Shown piece by piece: positions 17,547 through 25,950 of a stretch of DNA of 64,000 bases (positions are counted from its first letter, which is position 1; each line of letters opens with the position of its first letter). The DNA comes from JBMDXK01 sp048594375 (GTDB lineage Bacteria > Pseudomonadota > Alphaproteobacteria > Rhizobiales > Methylopilaceae), in the NCBI GenBank assembly GCA_048594375.1, contig JBMDXK010000009.1, positions 35,575 to 99,574 on the forward strand. Direction: 5' to 3'. A program made the position numbers and the translations under genes. The notes beneath the pieces are model-generated. The model was not told the origin of the DNA. It saw nothing but the letters and a program-made list of their open reading frames with translations, and ran no database searches.

Positions 17547-18611
17547 TTATTCCTCTGTGTTGTGAGGTTTTGGCCGCGCTGTAGCCGGTTCAATATCCAC
17601 AAGCACCATGGTACCGCCCAATTCGGATGACTGTTCTTTTTTGCGTGCCAGTTTTTCCAGAACTTTGTGCATTTCCTGTTGGATTTGAGCCTGTTCTTCC
17701 ATCCAGATGCGCACCTGATTTTGTTCTTCGCGCATGTGCTGGATAAGCCCTTGCACCCCTTCTGCGAGAAAGGCCATGGATTCGGCATTTTCGGGGCGTT
17801 TTTTTTCCTCGATCATGGTGTCATTCAAGCGGCCAAGCACATCAATCAGCAGGGAATTCATAGCTTCGCCATCATGCAGGCTGGCAGGAGAGCCGCGTTC
17901 AGCAACGGTTGCGGAAAGCCAGTCTTCCAATTCGTTATAGAAGCGGTTTTGGGCTTGTCCTGCTTGTAAATCAAGGAAACCCAATACCAGCGAGCCGGCC
18001 AGACCAAACAGTGAGGAGGAAAAGGCAAGACCCATTCCGCTGAGCGGCTGCGCTAGGCCGCGTTTGAGATCGTTAAAAATTGTGGAAGAATCAGGCCCCA
18101 CATCCAGCGATTGGATAATGCCTCCAATAGAAGAAACCGTTTCCAGAAGTCCCCAGAAAGTCCCTAAAAGTCCGAGGAAAACAAGCAGTCCTGTGAGATA
18201 GCGGCCAATATCGCGGCTTTCATCAAGGCGCATTCCTACCGAATCAAGTATGGAGCGTAAAGTGCTTGTCGAAACGCTGGCGCGATCAAGCCTGTTGCCG
18301 AGCAAGGAAGCCATGGGTGCGAGCAGAACGGGGGTATCGCGCAAGGCGTGGCTGGGGTCATTTACCCGGAAACTGTTCACCCAGCGCACTTCAGGCAGCA
18401 GACGCAAAACTTGTCGGAATGCAAGCGCAACGCCAACGAAAAGAACGAAAAAGATAAGGCCATTAAGCCCTGGATTGGTCATGAATGCCGCCATGATGGG
18501 TTCATAAAGCACCAGCGCCAGAAAGGCGACCAGCACAACAAACACCACCATGCGTAGCAGGAACACCCGCGGGGAAGAGAGTTTATAGGGGTCAACTTCC
18601 GAAACCAGCAT
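17547..18611 (-). CDS. MotA/TolQ/ExbB-like proton channel protein
   Basis: A 354-residue membrane protein with helices at about 20-42, 52-72, 150-175 (YLTGLLVFLGLLGTFWGLLETVS) and 200-225 (GMGLAFSSSLFGLAGSLVLGF). The LGLLGTFWGL and AFSSSLFGLAGSL stretches match the MotA/TolQ/ExbB core that surrounds the proton path. The C-terminal third is a charged coiled coil. The start is ATG 18609-18611, with GGGAGGA just upstream; the frame continues to 18623. It is followed after three bases by the OmpA-like partner. This gene pair is conserved in many alphaproteobacteria with no settled function. Confidence 0.83.
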   Translation of the reverse strand: MLVSEVDPYKLSSPRVFLLRMVVFVVLVAFLALVLYEPIMAAFMTNPGLNGLIFFVLFVGVALAFRQVLRLLPEVRWVNSFRVNDPSHALRDTPVLLAPMASLLGNRLDRASVSTSTLRSILDSVGMRLDESRDIGRYLTGLLVFLGLLGTFWGLLETVSSIGGIIQSLDVGPDSSTIFNDLKRGLAQPLSGMGLAFSSSLFGLAGSLVLGFLDLQAGQAQNRFYNELEDWLSATVAERGSPASLHDGEAMNSLLIDVLGRLNDTMIEEKKRPENAESMAFLAEGVQGLIQHMREEQNQVRIWMEEQAQIQQEMHKVLEKLARKKEQSSELGGTMVLVDIEPATARPKPHNTEE

Positions 18612-18831
18612 GGTTCCTCCCAAATGGACAATGATTCATATTCTATTAACACTACTCTTTATGGTCATAGTATGGAACCGCTTCGCACAAAAAAGATTGC
18701 ATATTCCCCCTATTTGTTCCATGAAGTATGGGCTGGCATGGCCTTAATCTTTTCTTGCAAGGTCACTGTGGGCTTATTATTATCCGTTTTTTTCGTATTC
18801 TCACGATGATGTGGTGCGCACAGGAGAAGCC

Positions 18832-19338
18832 ATGTTAAACCAAGCATCCGCGCCGGTTGCGGTGATTATGGGCAGTCAGTCTGATTGGGAAACCATGCGT
18901 CATGCGTGTGATACCCTGGAGCAGCTGGGCATTGCTTATGATGCACGAATCGTTTCTGCGCACCGCACACCGGAGAGACTGTATGATTTTTCCAAGAATG
19001 CGCGTGATGCAGGTTTTAAAGTGATTATTGCCGGAGCGGGCGGCGCGGCGCATTTGCCGGGCATGGCGGCAGCGCTTACCAGTCTGCCGGTATTTGGCGT
19101 GCCTGTAGAATCAAAAGCGTTGAAGGGACACGATAGCCTGCTATCCATTGTGCAAATGCCTGCGGGGATTCCGGTCGGCACCTTGGCCATTGGCCGCGCA
19201 GGTTCTGTCAATGCGGCGTTGTTGGCGGCCGCTGTGCTGGCGTTGCAAGACCGCGAATTGGCAGAGCGGCTGGATGCGTGGCGCGCAAAAAACACGGCTG
19301 CGGTAGCGGAAAAGCCTGTAACCGAAGCTGTTTGTTAA
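18832..19338 (+). CDS. purE: N5-carboxyaminoimidazole ribonucleotide mutase PurE
   Basis: Class I PurE rearranges N5-CAIR to CAIR in purine synthesis, using the product of PurK. Motifs: VIMGSQSDWETM, the VSAHRTPERLYDF block with the catalytic His, AGAGGAAHLPGMAAA and GVPVESKALKGHDSLLSIVQMP. The start is ATG 18832, preceded by AGGAGAAGCC; an in-frame GTG at 18811 is less likely. Length is 168 residues. It is followed 27 bases later by purK. Confidence 0.97.
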   Translation: MLNQASAPVAVIMGSQSDWETMRHACDTLEQLGIAYDARIVSAHRTPERLYDFSKNARDAGFKVIIAGAGGAAHLPGMAAALTSLPVFGVPVESKALKGHDSLLSIVQMPAGIPVGTLAIGRAGSVNAALLAAAVLALQDRELAERLDAWRAKNTAAVAEKPVTEAVC

Positions 19339-19365
19339 AAACTTTTGTAAGATGAGTATTCTGCC

Positions 19366-20469
19366 GTGACAACCCAGCATCCATTCCCCCCCGGCTCGAC
19401 AATTGGCATTTTAGGTGGCGGCCAGCTTGGCCGTATGTTGGCTTTGGCGGCGGCCAAACTGGGGCTGAAGGCGCATATTTATTGCCCGGATCCGTTCAGT
19501 CCGGCAATGGATGTGGTGCGTGATTCCACGATTGCTCCGTATGATGACGAAGCGGCATTGGCCTTGTTTGCCGATAGTGTGGATGTAGTAACCTATGAAT
19601 TTGAAAATGTGCCGGTTGAAACGGCGCGTTTCATTGCGCAGCATACCCGTTTGGCGCCGGGAGCCAAAGCGTTGGAAATCACGCAGGATCGGCTGAGCGA
19701 AAAGACATTTTTAGCAGATCTTGGCATTCCAACGGCGCGTTTTGCAGCCATCAATGACCGCGCCAGCCTTGCCAAGGCCGTGGGTCAGGTGGGCAGACCC
19801 GCGGTGATGAAAACGCGGCGCTTTGGTTATGATGGCAAGGGGCAGGTAATGCTGCGCGAAGGGCTGGATCTTGATGCCGCATTGAAATTGATTGGCCCTT
19901 CTCCTGCGATTCTTGAAAGTTTTGTGCCTTTTGTGCGTGAGGTGTCCGTGGTGGCAGCGCGCGGGCATGATGGCACGTTTCGTGCGTATGATATTGCGGA
20001 AAATGTGCATGAGAATCATATTTTGCACACTTCCAGAGTTCCGGCCAATATAACGTCTGAAACCCATGCGGAAGCCGTCAAGCTGGCAGAAAAAATCATG
20101 GCGGCATTGGAGTATGTCGGCGTGATGGGCGTGGAGCTGTTTGTTGTGGAAAATGGCCAAAGGCAAGAGCTGGTGGTCAACGAGCTGGCGCCACGGGTGC
20201 ATAACACGGGCCACTGGACGCAGGATGGCGCAAAAACCTCGCAGTTTGAGCAACATATCCGCGCAATTGCCGGTTGGCCGCTGGGCTCTGCAATGCGGTT
20301 GGGTACTGTGGAAATGGTCAATCTCATTGGGGACGAAGCGCATCAATGGCAGCATTATGCGGCTGAAGAAAACACCCATGTGCATCTTTATGGAAAAAAA
20401 GAAGCGCGTGCGGGTCGAAAAATGGGGCATATTAATCGGGTTCAGGTGGACAAGGCATCGAAACTCTGA
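19366..20469 (+). CDS. purK: N5-carboxyaminoimidazole ribonucleotide synthase PurK
   Basis: PurK makes N5-CAIR from AIR, ATP and bicarbonate. The 367-residue protein is an ATP-grasp enzyme with the N-terminal IGILGGGQLGRMLALAA motif, YEFENVP, the ATP-grasp core KTRRFGYDGKGQ, ESFVPFVREVSVV and the metal/ATP-binding ELAPRVHNTGHWT. The start codon is GTG (19366), the only reasonable start ahead of the nucleotide-binding strand. It forms an operon with purE. Confidence 0.96.
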   Translation: MTTQHPFPPGSTIGILGGGQLGRMLALAAAKLGLKAHIYCPDPFSPAMDVVRDSTIAPYDDEAALALFADSVDVVTYEFENVPVETARFIAQHTRLAPGAKALEITQDRLSEKTFLADLGIPTARFAAINDRASLAKAVGQVGRPAVMKTRRFGYDGKGQVMLREGLDLDAALKLIGPSPAILESFVPFVREVSVVAARGHDGTFRAYDIAENVHENHILHTSRVPANITSETHAEAVKLAEKIMAALEYVGVMGVELFVVENGQRQELVVNELAPRVHNTGHWTQDGAKTSQFEQHIRAIAGWPLGSAMRLGTVEMVNLIGDEAHQWQHYAAEENTHVHLYGKKEARAGRKMGHINRVQVDKASKL

Positions 20470-20550
20470 TAGAAACCTTTTTAACAACGCCGCATCAAAA
20501 CGGCGCATTATCTTATTTTGACTTTTAATTCAGGCGGAGATGATTTTACC

Positions 20551-20781
20551 GTGCTAGTTCTTGTTCGCGACAACAATGTCGATCAGGCTCTTAAAGCCCT
20601 CAAAAAGAAAATGCAGCGTGAAGGTATCTTCCGGGAAATGAAGCTGCGTGATGCTTATGAGAAGCCTTCTGAAAAGAAAGCACGCGAACAGTCAGAAGCC
20701 ATCCGCCGCGCGCGCAAACTGGCACGCAAGCGTATGCAACGTGAAGGTTTGCTCCCGATGAAAGCACGCCCAGCGCGGTAA
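20551..20781 (+). CDS. rpsU: 30S ribosomal protein bS21
   Basis: Small basic ribosomal protein of the 30S platform. The family normally starts at the VLVRDNNVDQALKALKKKMQREG stretch, so the start is taken as GTG 20551 (76 residues) with GGAG upstream; the open frame reaches a TTG at 20518, adding eleven residues without family support. The C-terminal half is very rich in Arg and Lys. It has its own strong intrinsic terminator downstream and is probably transcribed by itself. Confidence 0.93.
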   Translation: MLVLVRDNNVDQALKALKKKMQREGIFREMKLRDAYEKPSEKKAREQSEAIRRARKLARKRMQREGLLPMKARPAR

Positions 20782-20833
20782 TTAAAAAGCATTAAATGCT
20801 TTGGCCGTCCGGTGTTATCAAAATCGTGTATTT

Positions 20834-20859
20834 AAAACGCCCTTTTTAGGGCGTTTTTT
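20834..20859 (+). terminator. Intrinsic terminator of rpsU
   Basis: The stem AAACGCCC / GGGCGTTT with a short T-rich loop is followed by a run of T, a textbook Rho-independent terminator 50 bases after the rpsU stop. Confidence 0.9.
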
Positions 20860-20915
20860 AGTGTTTGCCTTGCATGATCGGTTTTTCAATTTTTAAAAAT
20901 TGCAAGGAAAGCGCA

Positions 20916-21278
20916 ATGAAACAAAGTATCATCGTTTTGAGCATGAGCCTGTTGTTAAGCGGCGCCCATGCAGCAAGTGCTGAAGAAACGTTCCAGCAAG
21001 CCGATGCGCGTTTGAATAAAGAGTACAGACAGATCAAGGAGCGGTTACAGGATTCTCCAGCCACGGCAAAATATTTCATAGAATCGCAGCGCAAATGGGT
21101 GGCGTATAGGGATGCGGAATGTGCGTTTCAAGCATCCATTGCGGAAGGCGGCAGTGTTTATTCTTCTATTGTTCAGGCATGTATGCAATCGCTGACAACA
21201 GCGCGGCTTGGCGATTTTGAGCGTTATCTGTCCTGTGAGGAAGGTGATCTAAGCTGCCCTGTGCCGCGCAAGGAATAG
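20916..21278 (+). CDS. Secreted DUF1311 (LprI-like) protein
   Basis: A 120-residue exported protein. The signal peptide is MKQSIIVLSMSLLLSGAHA (cleavage near residue 19-22), and the mature part matches the LprI N-terminal/DUF1311 family: ADARLNKEYRQIKERL, then QRKWVAYRDAECAF with the family's W-x-x-Y/F-R-D-x-x-C core and two later Cys (QACMQSLT and SCEEGDLSC). Some relatives inhibit lysozyme, but the family function is broad. The start is ATG 20916, preceded by AAGGAAAG. It stands alone between rpsU and the TPR lipoprotein. Confidence 0.85.
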   Translation: MKQSIIVLSMSLLLSGAHAASAEETFQQADARLNKEYRQIKERLQDSPATAKYFIESQRKWVAYRDAECAFQASIAEGGSVYSSIVQACMQSLTTARLGDFERYLSCEEGDLSCPVPRKE

Positions 21279-21538
21279 CGTTAAAAAACAACACCTTTCC
21301 TTGCGGTCTTTGGCCTTGCACCCAGCCCGATGGTTTTGCACTATTGCGTTCGGATTCATGTGTGCCGCCCCTAAACTTCACACTTATGCCGCAATCACCC
21401 TTCTAAGTAGCGCATTAAAATGTGTGCATGAATCAGTTTCATGCTGCGTATTTTTTATTTTCTGACAGCTTTTCAGGTTACACGAGAGAGAATCGTTTCA
21501 GGCGATGCTTTTGTTGTGTTTATTTAAGGGTTCACGCT

Positions 21539-22393
21539 ATGACAGTGCGTATGCGGCAAGTGTTCCGGTTTTCATCATTGGCTTTTGTGGCTTTTGCCCT
21601 TTCAGCCTGTCAGACTACCGGCTCATCTGTAGCGGTGGACCCCGAAGTACAAGCCGCCCAGAATGTTAATATCAGTTCGCTTTCTGAAGTTATCAATCGC
21701 AATCCGAATGATCCAGAGGTTTACAACACACGCGGAGCGGCCTATGCGCGGGTGGGCAATTACCGGCAGGCAATTGCGGATTTTGATACAGCCATTCGCC
21801 TGAATTCTAATTTTGCGGGTGCTTATGCCAACCGTGCGCTGGCACAGCGTAATATGGGCAAAAATGATCTGGCTCTTGCAGATTACGGCCGCGCCATTCA
21901 GGCAAACAACCAATATACGGCGGCCTATATCGGTCGCGGCAATATCTACCGTCTGGCGAAACGTACGGATCTTGCCTTGCAGGATTATCAGACAGCCCTT
22001 CAGCTGGATCCGCACAATGCGCAGGCTTATCATAACCGCGGCCTGATTCAGCAGGAGCAGAATCGTCATCAGGATGCAATCAACGATTTTACCCGCGCCA
22101 TTGCAGCCGATGTGAACGCCCCTCCTCCGTATATTGCGCGCGGCATGAGCTATCTGGCGCTGGATGACACAAAAGGCGCAACGGAAGATTTCACCTTGGC
22201 ACTCTCTATGGCACCGCGCAGCGCAGATGGCTGGTATGGGCTGGGGTTAACACAAGAACGCAAGCAGGATAATGAAAGAGCCCGTGCATCATTTGCCCGT
22301 GTTTTGCAAATCAATCCTGCACACAAGGAAGCCAGCGTTGCCTTCAAACGTACAGGCGGTGAAAAGGGCGTTGTGTACAACGTCTCCATGTAA
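21539..22393 (+). CDS. TPR-repeat lipoprotein (NlpI-like)
   Basis: A 284-residue lipoprotein: the signal peptide ends in lipobox LSAC with Cys24 as the acylated residue. The mature part holds about six tetratricopeptide repeats (about residues 45-270), each with the spacing YxxRGxAYxxxGxxxxAxxDFxxAIxLxP. The start ATG 21539 has AAGGG nine bases upstream; the frame runs further back to 21422 without support. Such proteins scaffold envelope or peptidoglycan enzymes, as NlpI does; the specific partner is unknown. crcB follows after 12 bases and is probably cotranscribed. Confidence 0.87.
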   Translation: MTVRMRQVFRFSSLAFVAFALSACQTTGSSVAVDPEVQAAQNVNISSLSEVINRNPNDPEVYNTRGAAYARVGNYRQAIADFDTAIRLNSNFAGAYANRALAQRNMGKNDLALADYGRAIQANNQYTAAYIGRGNIYRLAKRTDLALQDYQTALQLDPHNAQAYHNRGLIQQEQNRHQDAINDFTRAIAADVNAPPPYIARGMSYLALDDTKGATEDFTLALSMAPRSADGWYGLGLTQERKQDNERARASFARVLQINPAHKEASVAFKRTGGEKGVVYNVSM

Positions 22394-22405
22394 TCGGAAT
22401 AAGCC

Positions 22406-22786
22406 ATGATACCCTTAGTCATTTTCATTGGTGCGGGTATAGGCGGCGTAGCGCGCTACGGGATGAATGTTGCCAGTGCCAAACTGGTTCTGGCAACGGG
22501 CTTTCCGTTTGGCACCCTTATTGTGAATGTTGTGGGATGTTTTTTGATCGGCATTGCAGCGGCATTATTGCCGCGCCATGCTTTTTCAGGATATGTATTT
22601 CCTTTTTTAGTCACCGGACTGCTTGGCGGCTTTACCACATTTTCGGCTTTTTCTCTTGAAAGTGTTCAGTTGCTTCAAAAGCAGCAGACCGCGCTGGCAT
22701 TGCTTTATATGGCAAGCTCTGTGGTGATAACGTTGTTTGCCGTATATGCGGGAATAGTTCTCGGACAAATGCTCACGCGCACCTGA
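22406..22786 (+). CDS. crcB: Fluoride channel CrcB/FluC
   Basis: Small four-helix membrane protein that works as a dual-topology dimer to export fluoride. The 126-residue length is typical. Motifs: GAGIGGVARYG, FPFGTLIVNVVGCFLIG with the conserved Asn, and TGLLGGFTTFSAFSLES with the Phe box and Na+-site TTFS region. No fluoride riboswitch can be placed, since only 12 bases separate it from the TPR gene. Confidence 0.95.
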   Translation: MIPLVIFIGAGIGGVARYGMNVASAKLVLATGFPFGTLIVNVVGCFLIGIAAALLPRHAFSGYVFPFLVTGLLGGFTTFSAFSLESVQLLQKQQTALALLYMASSVVITLFAVYAGIVLGQMLTRT

Positions 22787-23020
22787 TGGGCTGAAAATGA
22801 TAGCCGCGCTCCACTAAGATGGTCATTTTATGGAGCCAATTTCCCGTGAAGCGACCCATAGGACAAAGCAGAGCAGTAAAAGCCCTATACACTTTTACAA
22901 AAGGCAGAAAAACCATAATAAAAGGGGCGTTCATACACTCACTGCATGTGAACCAGCATGTACAACCGGCTTTTCCCGATTGTATCAAACATTATCACAG
23001 CTACCTTAAAGCAAAACAAT

Positions 23021-23047
23021 TGACACAAAATGATGAATTTTGTGTCA
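23021..23047 (-). terminator. Probable terminator of carA
   Basis: A perfect ten-base stem TGACACAAAA / TTTTGTGTCA with a seven-base loop lies 18 bases downstream of the carA stop. On the minus strand it is followed by ATTGTTTTGC, a modest T tract. Confidence 0.6.
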
Positions 23048-23064
23048 TGATTGCGCAGTGCAAT

Positions 23065-24273
23065 TCAGTTTGCTTTGCTTGCGCGGTGGCTATCAATCAT
23101 ATCCGCAAAGCGCCAGAAGAGATAGTGGCTATCCTGCGGGCCGGGGCTTGCCTCTGGATGGTGCTGGACGGAAAACGCGGGTGCATTTTTCAGCTGGATA
23201 CCGCAGTTTGAGCCGTCGAAGAGTGACACATGCGTTTCTTCCACATCTGCGGGCAAGCTGGCCGCATCCACAGCAAAGCCGTGGTTCATCGCGGTAATTT
23301 CAACTTTTCCGGTAGATTTATCCTGAACGGGGTGGTTTGCCCCGTGATGCCCTTGGTGCATTTTTACTGTGGTACCACCAACGGCCAGCGCAAGCATCTG
23401 ATGGCCAAGACAAATCCCGAAAAGCGGTATCTTGTTGGCAATCAGCTCCCGAATAACCGGCACAGCATAAGCACCCGTAGCCGCGGGATCGCCGGGGCCA
23501 TTGGAAAGAAACACGCCGTCCGGCTGTAGGGCGAGAATATCTTCGGCAGTGGCTGTTGCAGGCAATACCGTAATCTTACTGTCGGTTGAAGCCAGCAGGC
23601 GCAGAATGTTGCGTTTGAGACCGTAATCCAGAGCAACAATATGGCGTTTCTTGCCTTCTGTTTTGCCGTATCCGTTTTCCAACGTCCAGATGGTTTCATC
23701 CCAGGTATAGCGTTGCGCACTGGTAACACCCGGCACCAGATCCATACCGTCAAGACCCGGAAACGCAGCGACATCCCGCTTGCGGGCATCCAGATCAAGC
23801 GCACCTGTTGGCTCGAAAACAATGGAAGCGTTTTGCGCACCTTTTTCGCGCAGCAGTGTGGTCAAGGCGCGGGTATCTATTCCTGTGATGCCGACAATAT
23901 TGCGTGCCTTGAGCCATGTATCCAGTTTTTTGTTGGCGCGCCAGCTGGAAGGATCGGTGACAGCGGCACCAAAAACAACACCGCGCACATCACTGGCAGC
24001 GGCCATGTTGATGGTTTCAATATCTTCTTCATTGGCACCCACATTTCCAATATGCGGGAAGGTGAAGGTGATAATTTGTCCGGAATAGGAAGGGTCGGTG
24101 ATAATTTCCTGATAGCCGGTCATGGCGGTATTGAAGCAGACTTCGCCGACAGCATTACCCACGGCTCCCACTCCGAAACCGCGCAGGATGGTGCCATCTT
24201 GCAAGACGAGAGCTGCGGTAAAGACGGGTTCCTGCCAGGGTTGCGCAGGCGCGGCCAGAGGATGCTGATCCAT
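23065..24273 (-). CDS. carA: Carbamoyl-phosphate synthase small subunit CarA
   Basis: Glutamine amidotransferase subunit that feeds ammonia to CarB for carbamoyl phosphate (arginine and pyrimidine synthesis). The 402-residue protein has the N-terminal CPSase domain (GEVCFNTAMTGYQEIITDPSY) and a C-terminal class I amidotransferase domain with the nucleophile Cys in FGICLGHQ and the His-Glu pair in QHHPEASPGP. carB lies 1.7 kb away on the opposite strand, with yqeY and an orphan gene between, so the two subunits are not in one operon. Confidence 0.97.
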   Translation of the reverse strand: MDQHPLAAPAQPWQEPVFTAALVLQDGTILRGFGVGAVGNAVGEVCFNTAMTGYQEIITDPSYSGQIITFTFPHIGNVGANEEDIETINMAAASDVRGVVFGAAVTDPSSWRANKKLDTWLKARNIVGITGIDTRALTTLLREKGAQNASIVFEPTGALDLDARKRDVAAFPGLDGMDLVPGVTSAQRYTWDETIWTLENGYGKTEGKKRHIVALDYGLKRNILRLLASTDSKITVLPATATAEDILALQPDGVFLSNGPGDPAATGAYAVPVIRELIANKIPLFGICLGHQMLALAVGGTTVKMHQGHHGANHPVQDKSTGKVEITAMNHGFAVDAASLPADVEETHVSLFDGSNCGIQLKNAPAFSVQHHPEASPGPQDSHYLFWRFADMIDSHRASKAN

Positions 24274-24460
24274 GAGCGGGGCTTTCCAGACATTGGGTGT
24301 TGAAGTTCCAGAGCGTATCGAAAGATATAAAAACCCTGATTGCAGCCCATTTCTCTAAACCCTGATTGCGTTTTGGTCAACACCTCCGATGGGCGAAACT
24401 TGCATTTCTGTTTATAAAACGGCACAAGGGGTGCGAAGCAGACGAATAAGGATATTTCCC

Positions 24461-24910
24461 ATGCGTGAACAGATCAACACAGCCATGAAAGAAGCGATGA
24501 AAAGCGGTGATAAAACCCGCCTTGGCACTTTGCGGCTCATCAATGCGGCCATCAAAGATAAGGATATTGAAGCGCGCGGAAATGGCAAGGAAGCCATTAC
24601 ACCCGATGAAATCCTGCAATTATTGCAAAAGATGATAAAGCAGCGTCAGGAGTCCGCAGCAATCTATGAGCAGAACGGCCGCGCGGAACTTGCCGAGCAG
24701 GAAAACCTCGAAATTGCAACAATTCAGTCTTTTCTACCGCGTCAGTTGGATGATGCGGAAATAAAAACCATTGTAACTGCAATGATTAAAGAACTTGACG
24801 CTACTGGTATCAAAGATATGGGACGTGTTGTTGCTGCCCTGAAAGAAAAGTATGCCGGTCAAATGGATTTTGGAAAGGCCAGCGGTATTGTTAAGAGTGC
24901 ATTGCAATAA
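24461..24910 (+). CDS. GatB/YqeY domain protein
   Basis: A 149-residue stand-alone YqeY protein, related to the tRNA-binding tail of the amidotransferase GatB. Signatures: MREQINTAMKEAMKSGDK, LGTLRLINAAIKDKDIEAR, MIKQRQESAAIYEQNGRAELAEQE and the terminal MDFGKASGIVKSAL. The start ATG 24461 has AAGGA upstream; 24 extra codons further up are unsupported. In many alphaproteobacteria carA and yqeY lie next to dnaG and rpoD; here carA is divergent and dnaG is absent. The function is thought to concern tRNA or translation but is not settled. Confidence 0.92.
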   Translation: MREQINTAMKEAMKSGDKTRLGTLRLINAAIKDKDIEARGNGKEAITPDEILQLLQKMIKQRQESAAIYEQNGRAELAEQENLEIATIQSFLPRQLDDAEIKTIVTAMIKELDATGIKDMGRVVAALKEKYAGQMDFGKASGIVKSALQ

Positions 24911-25145
24911 ACCACGTTTGTTTGCGAGTGCAGATCAGTTTTTCGTATTGTATCTGCGTTGTAGATGCCCGTTTAAACATTGCATAAAAGAAAGCAGCAT
25001 TGTGGCAACATCGCGTTATCAACGTGTCATCAATGCGACTTTACCTGAATATGCATACCAGAGCCGTGAAATATAGCCTTCTCATCGAAACTTTCCCCGT
25101 GTAATACCGTTTTTAACCTAATAAGAACGATAACAGGGGAAAGTT

Positions 25146-25595
25146 ATGCTATCAGAATACGGTGTTATTTCACGCGATGCCTTGCAGTCACAACAAAGTG
25201 CATCGTCTTTGGCAGATGCGTTTGGAGAAAGCTTGGCACGGCAAGGCAGCATGGCTTCGCAAAATATGTCTTTCAAAAAAACATTTTCCTCAATTTCCAA
25301 TTCATCACCATCTCCTGTAAAAACGGAGCGTCCTGCCAATTACACATCATCCACTCCCCCGGTAAATTTCAATTCTGCTGACCAGACAAGAAGTTTTACT
25401 CCTGCGAATGCCCCAAGAAATTCCAGTCTGTATGTTGATGAAAGACCAGATTCTGTTTTGAGTTTCCTAGGTCCACGCACGGAAGTTGCTCTTTACACTT
25501 TTTTAGTTCTGGGCGCCATTGCTGCAATCGCGGCTATTCCGGCCTATATGCCAGGTGAAGAAGGTGGTCAGCCGCCTGTAAGTGCTCCAGGCTAA
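25146..25595 (+). CDS. Unrecognised protein with C-terminal membrane segment
   Basis: A 149-residue protein of unknown family. The first 105 residues are rich in Ser, Asn, Gln, Pro and Thr and look disordered; a single hydrophobic helix at about 113-134 (TEVALYTFLVLGAIAAIAAIPAY) precedes a short Pro/Gly-rich tail. AGGGGAAAG just before the ATG supports the start. It lies between yqeY and carB and is AT-richer than both. A polar N-terminus plus one membrane helix is compatible with a secreted membrane effector or an inner-membrane protein; neither is proven. Confidence 0.65.
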   Translation: MLSEYGVISRDALQSQQSASSLADAFGESLARQGSMASQNMSFKKTFSSISNSSPSPVKTERPANYTSSTPPVNFNSADQTRSFTPANAPRNSSLYVDERPDSVLSFLGPRTEVALYTFLVLGAIAAIAAIPAYMPGEEGGQPPVSAPG

Positions 25596-25950
25596 TAATG
25601 AGCGTGAGAATTCAGGGCGTTTTTTGTAAAAACGATCCTGAAAATCCAGAACGGCGCGCAAATTGATGCCTTCACTGTGAGTCGTTTCCCCACAGGCGGT
25701 CAAAAGATGCGAATGCAGGGCAATCTTTGTGTTCAGGATAGGTTTTTGTGAAAGAGAATTCTGCAATATTCTGCATTTTTTGTTCTGCGGTGTAGAAAAT
25801 AATAAAATATGGCGCATGAGGCTTTTCATCAGGCCATTAAGCGTGTACACGAAGTGCTTAGCTTAACATCTTTTTGAAATTTGCCGGAGCCTTCATGCGC
25901 GAAACCGTGTGCATGGGTGCGTTCCGGCGCGAACCGGATGGCCGGAACCT
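25596..25950. other. Intergenic region before carB
   Basis: About 355 bases with no gene I can support. It must contain the carB promoter. A 115-codon minus-strand frame runs through it, but it overlaps the upstream gene and shows no ribosome site or recognisable family. Confidence 0.45.

Noticed and set aside
22387..22405. Fluoride riboswitch before crcB
   Set aside because: Only 12 bases separate crcB from the upstream gene.
25503..25850. 115-codon minus-strand frame before carB
   Set aside because: Overlaps the end of the gene at 25146-25595, has no ribosome site and no recognisable domain.
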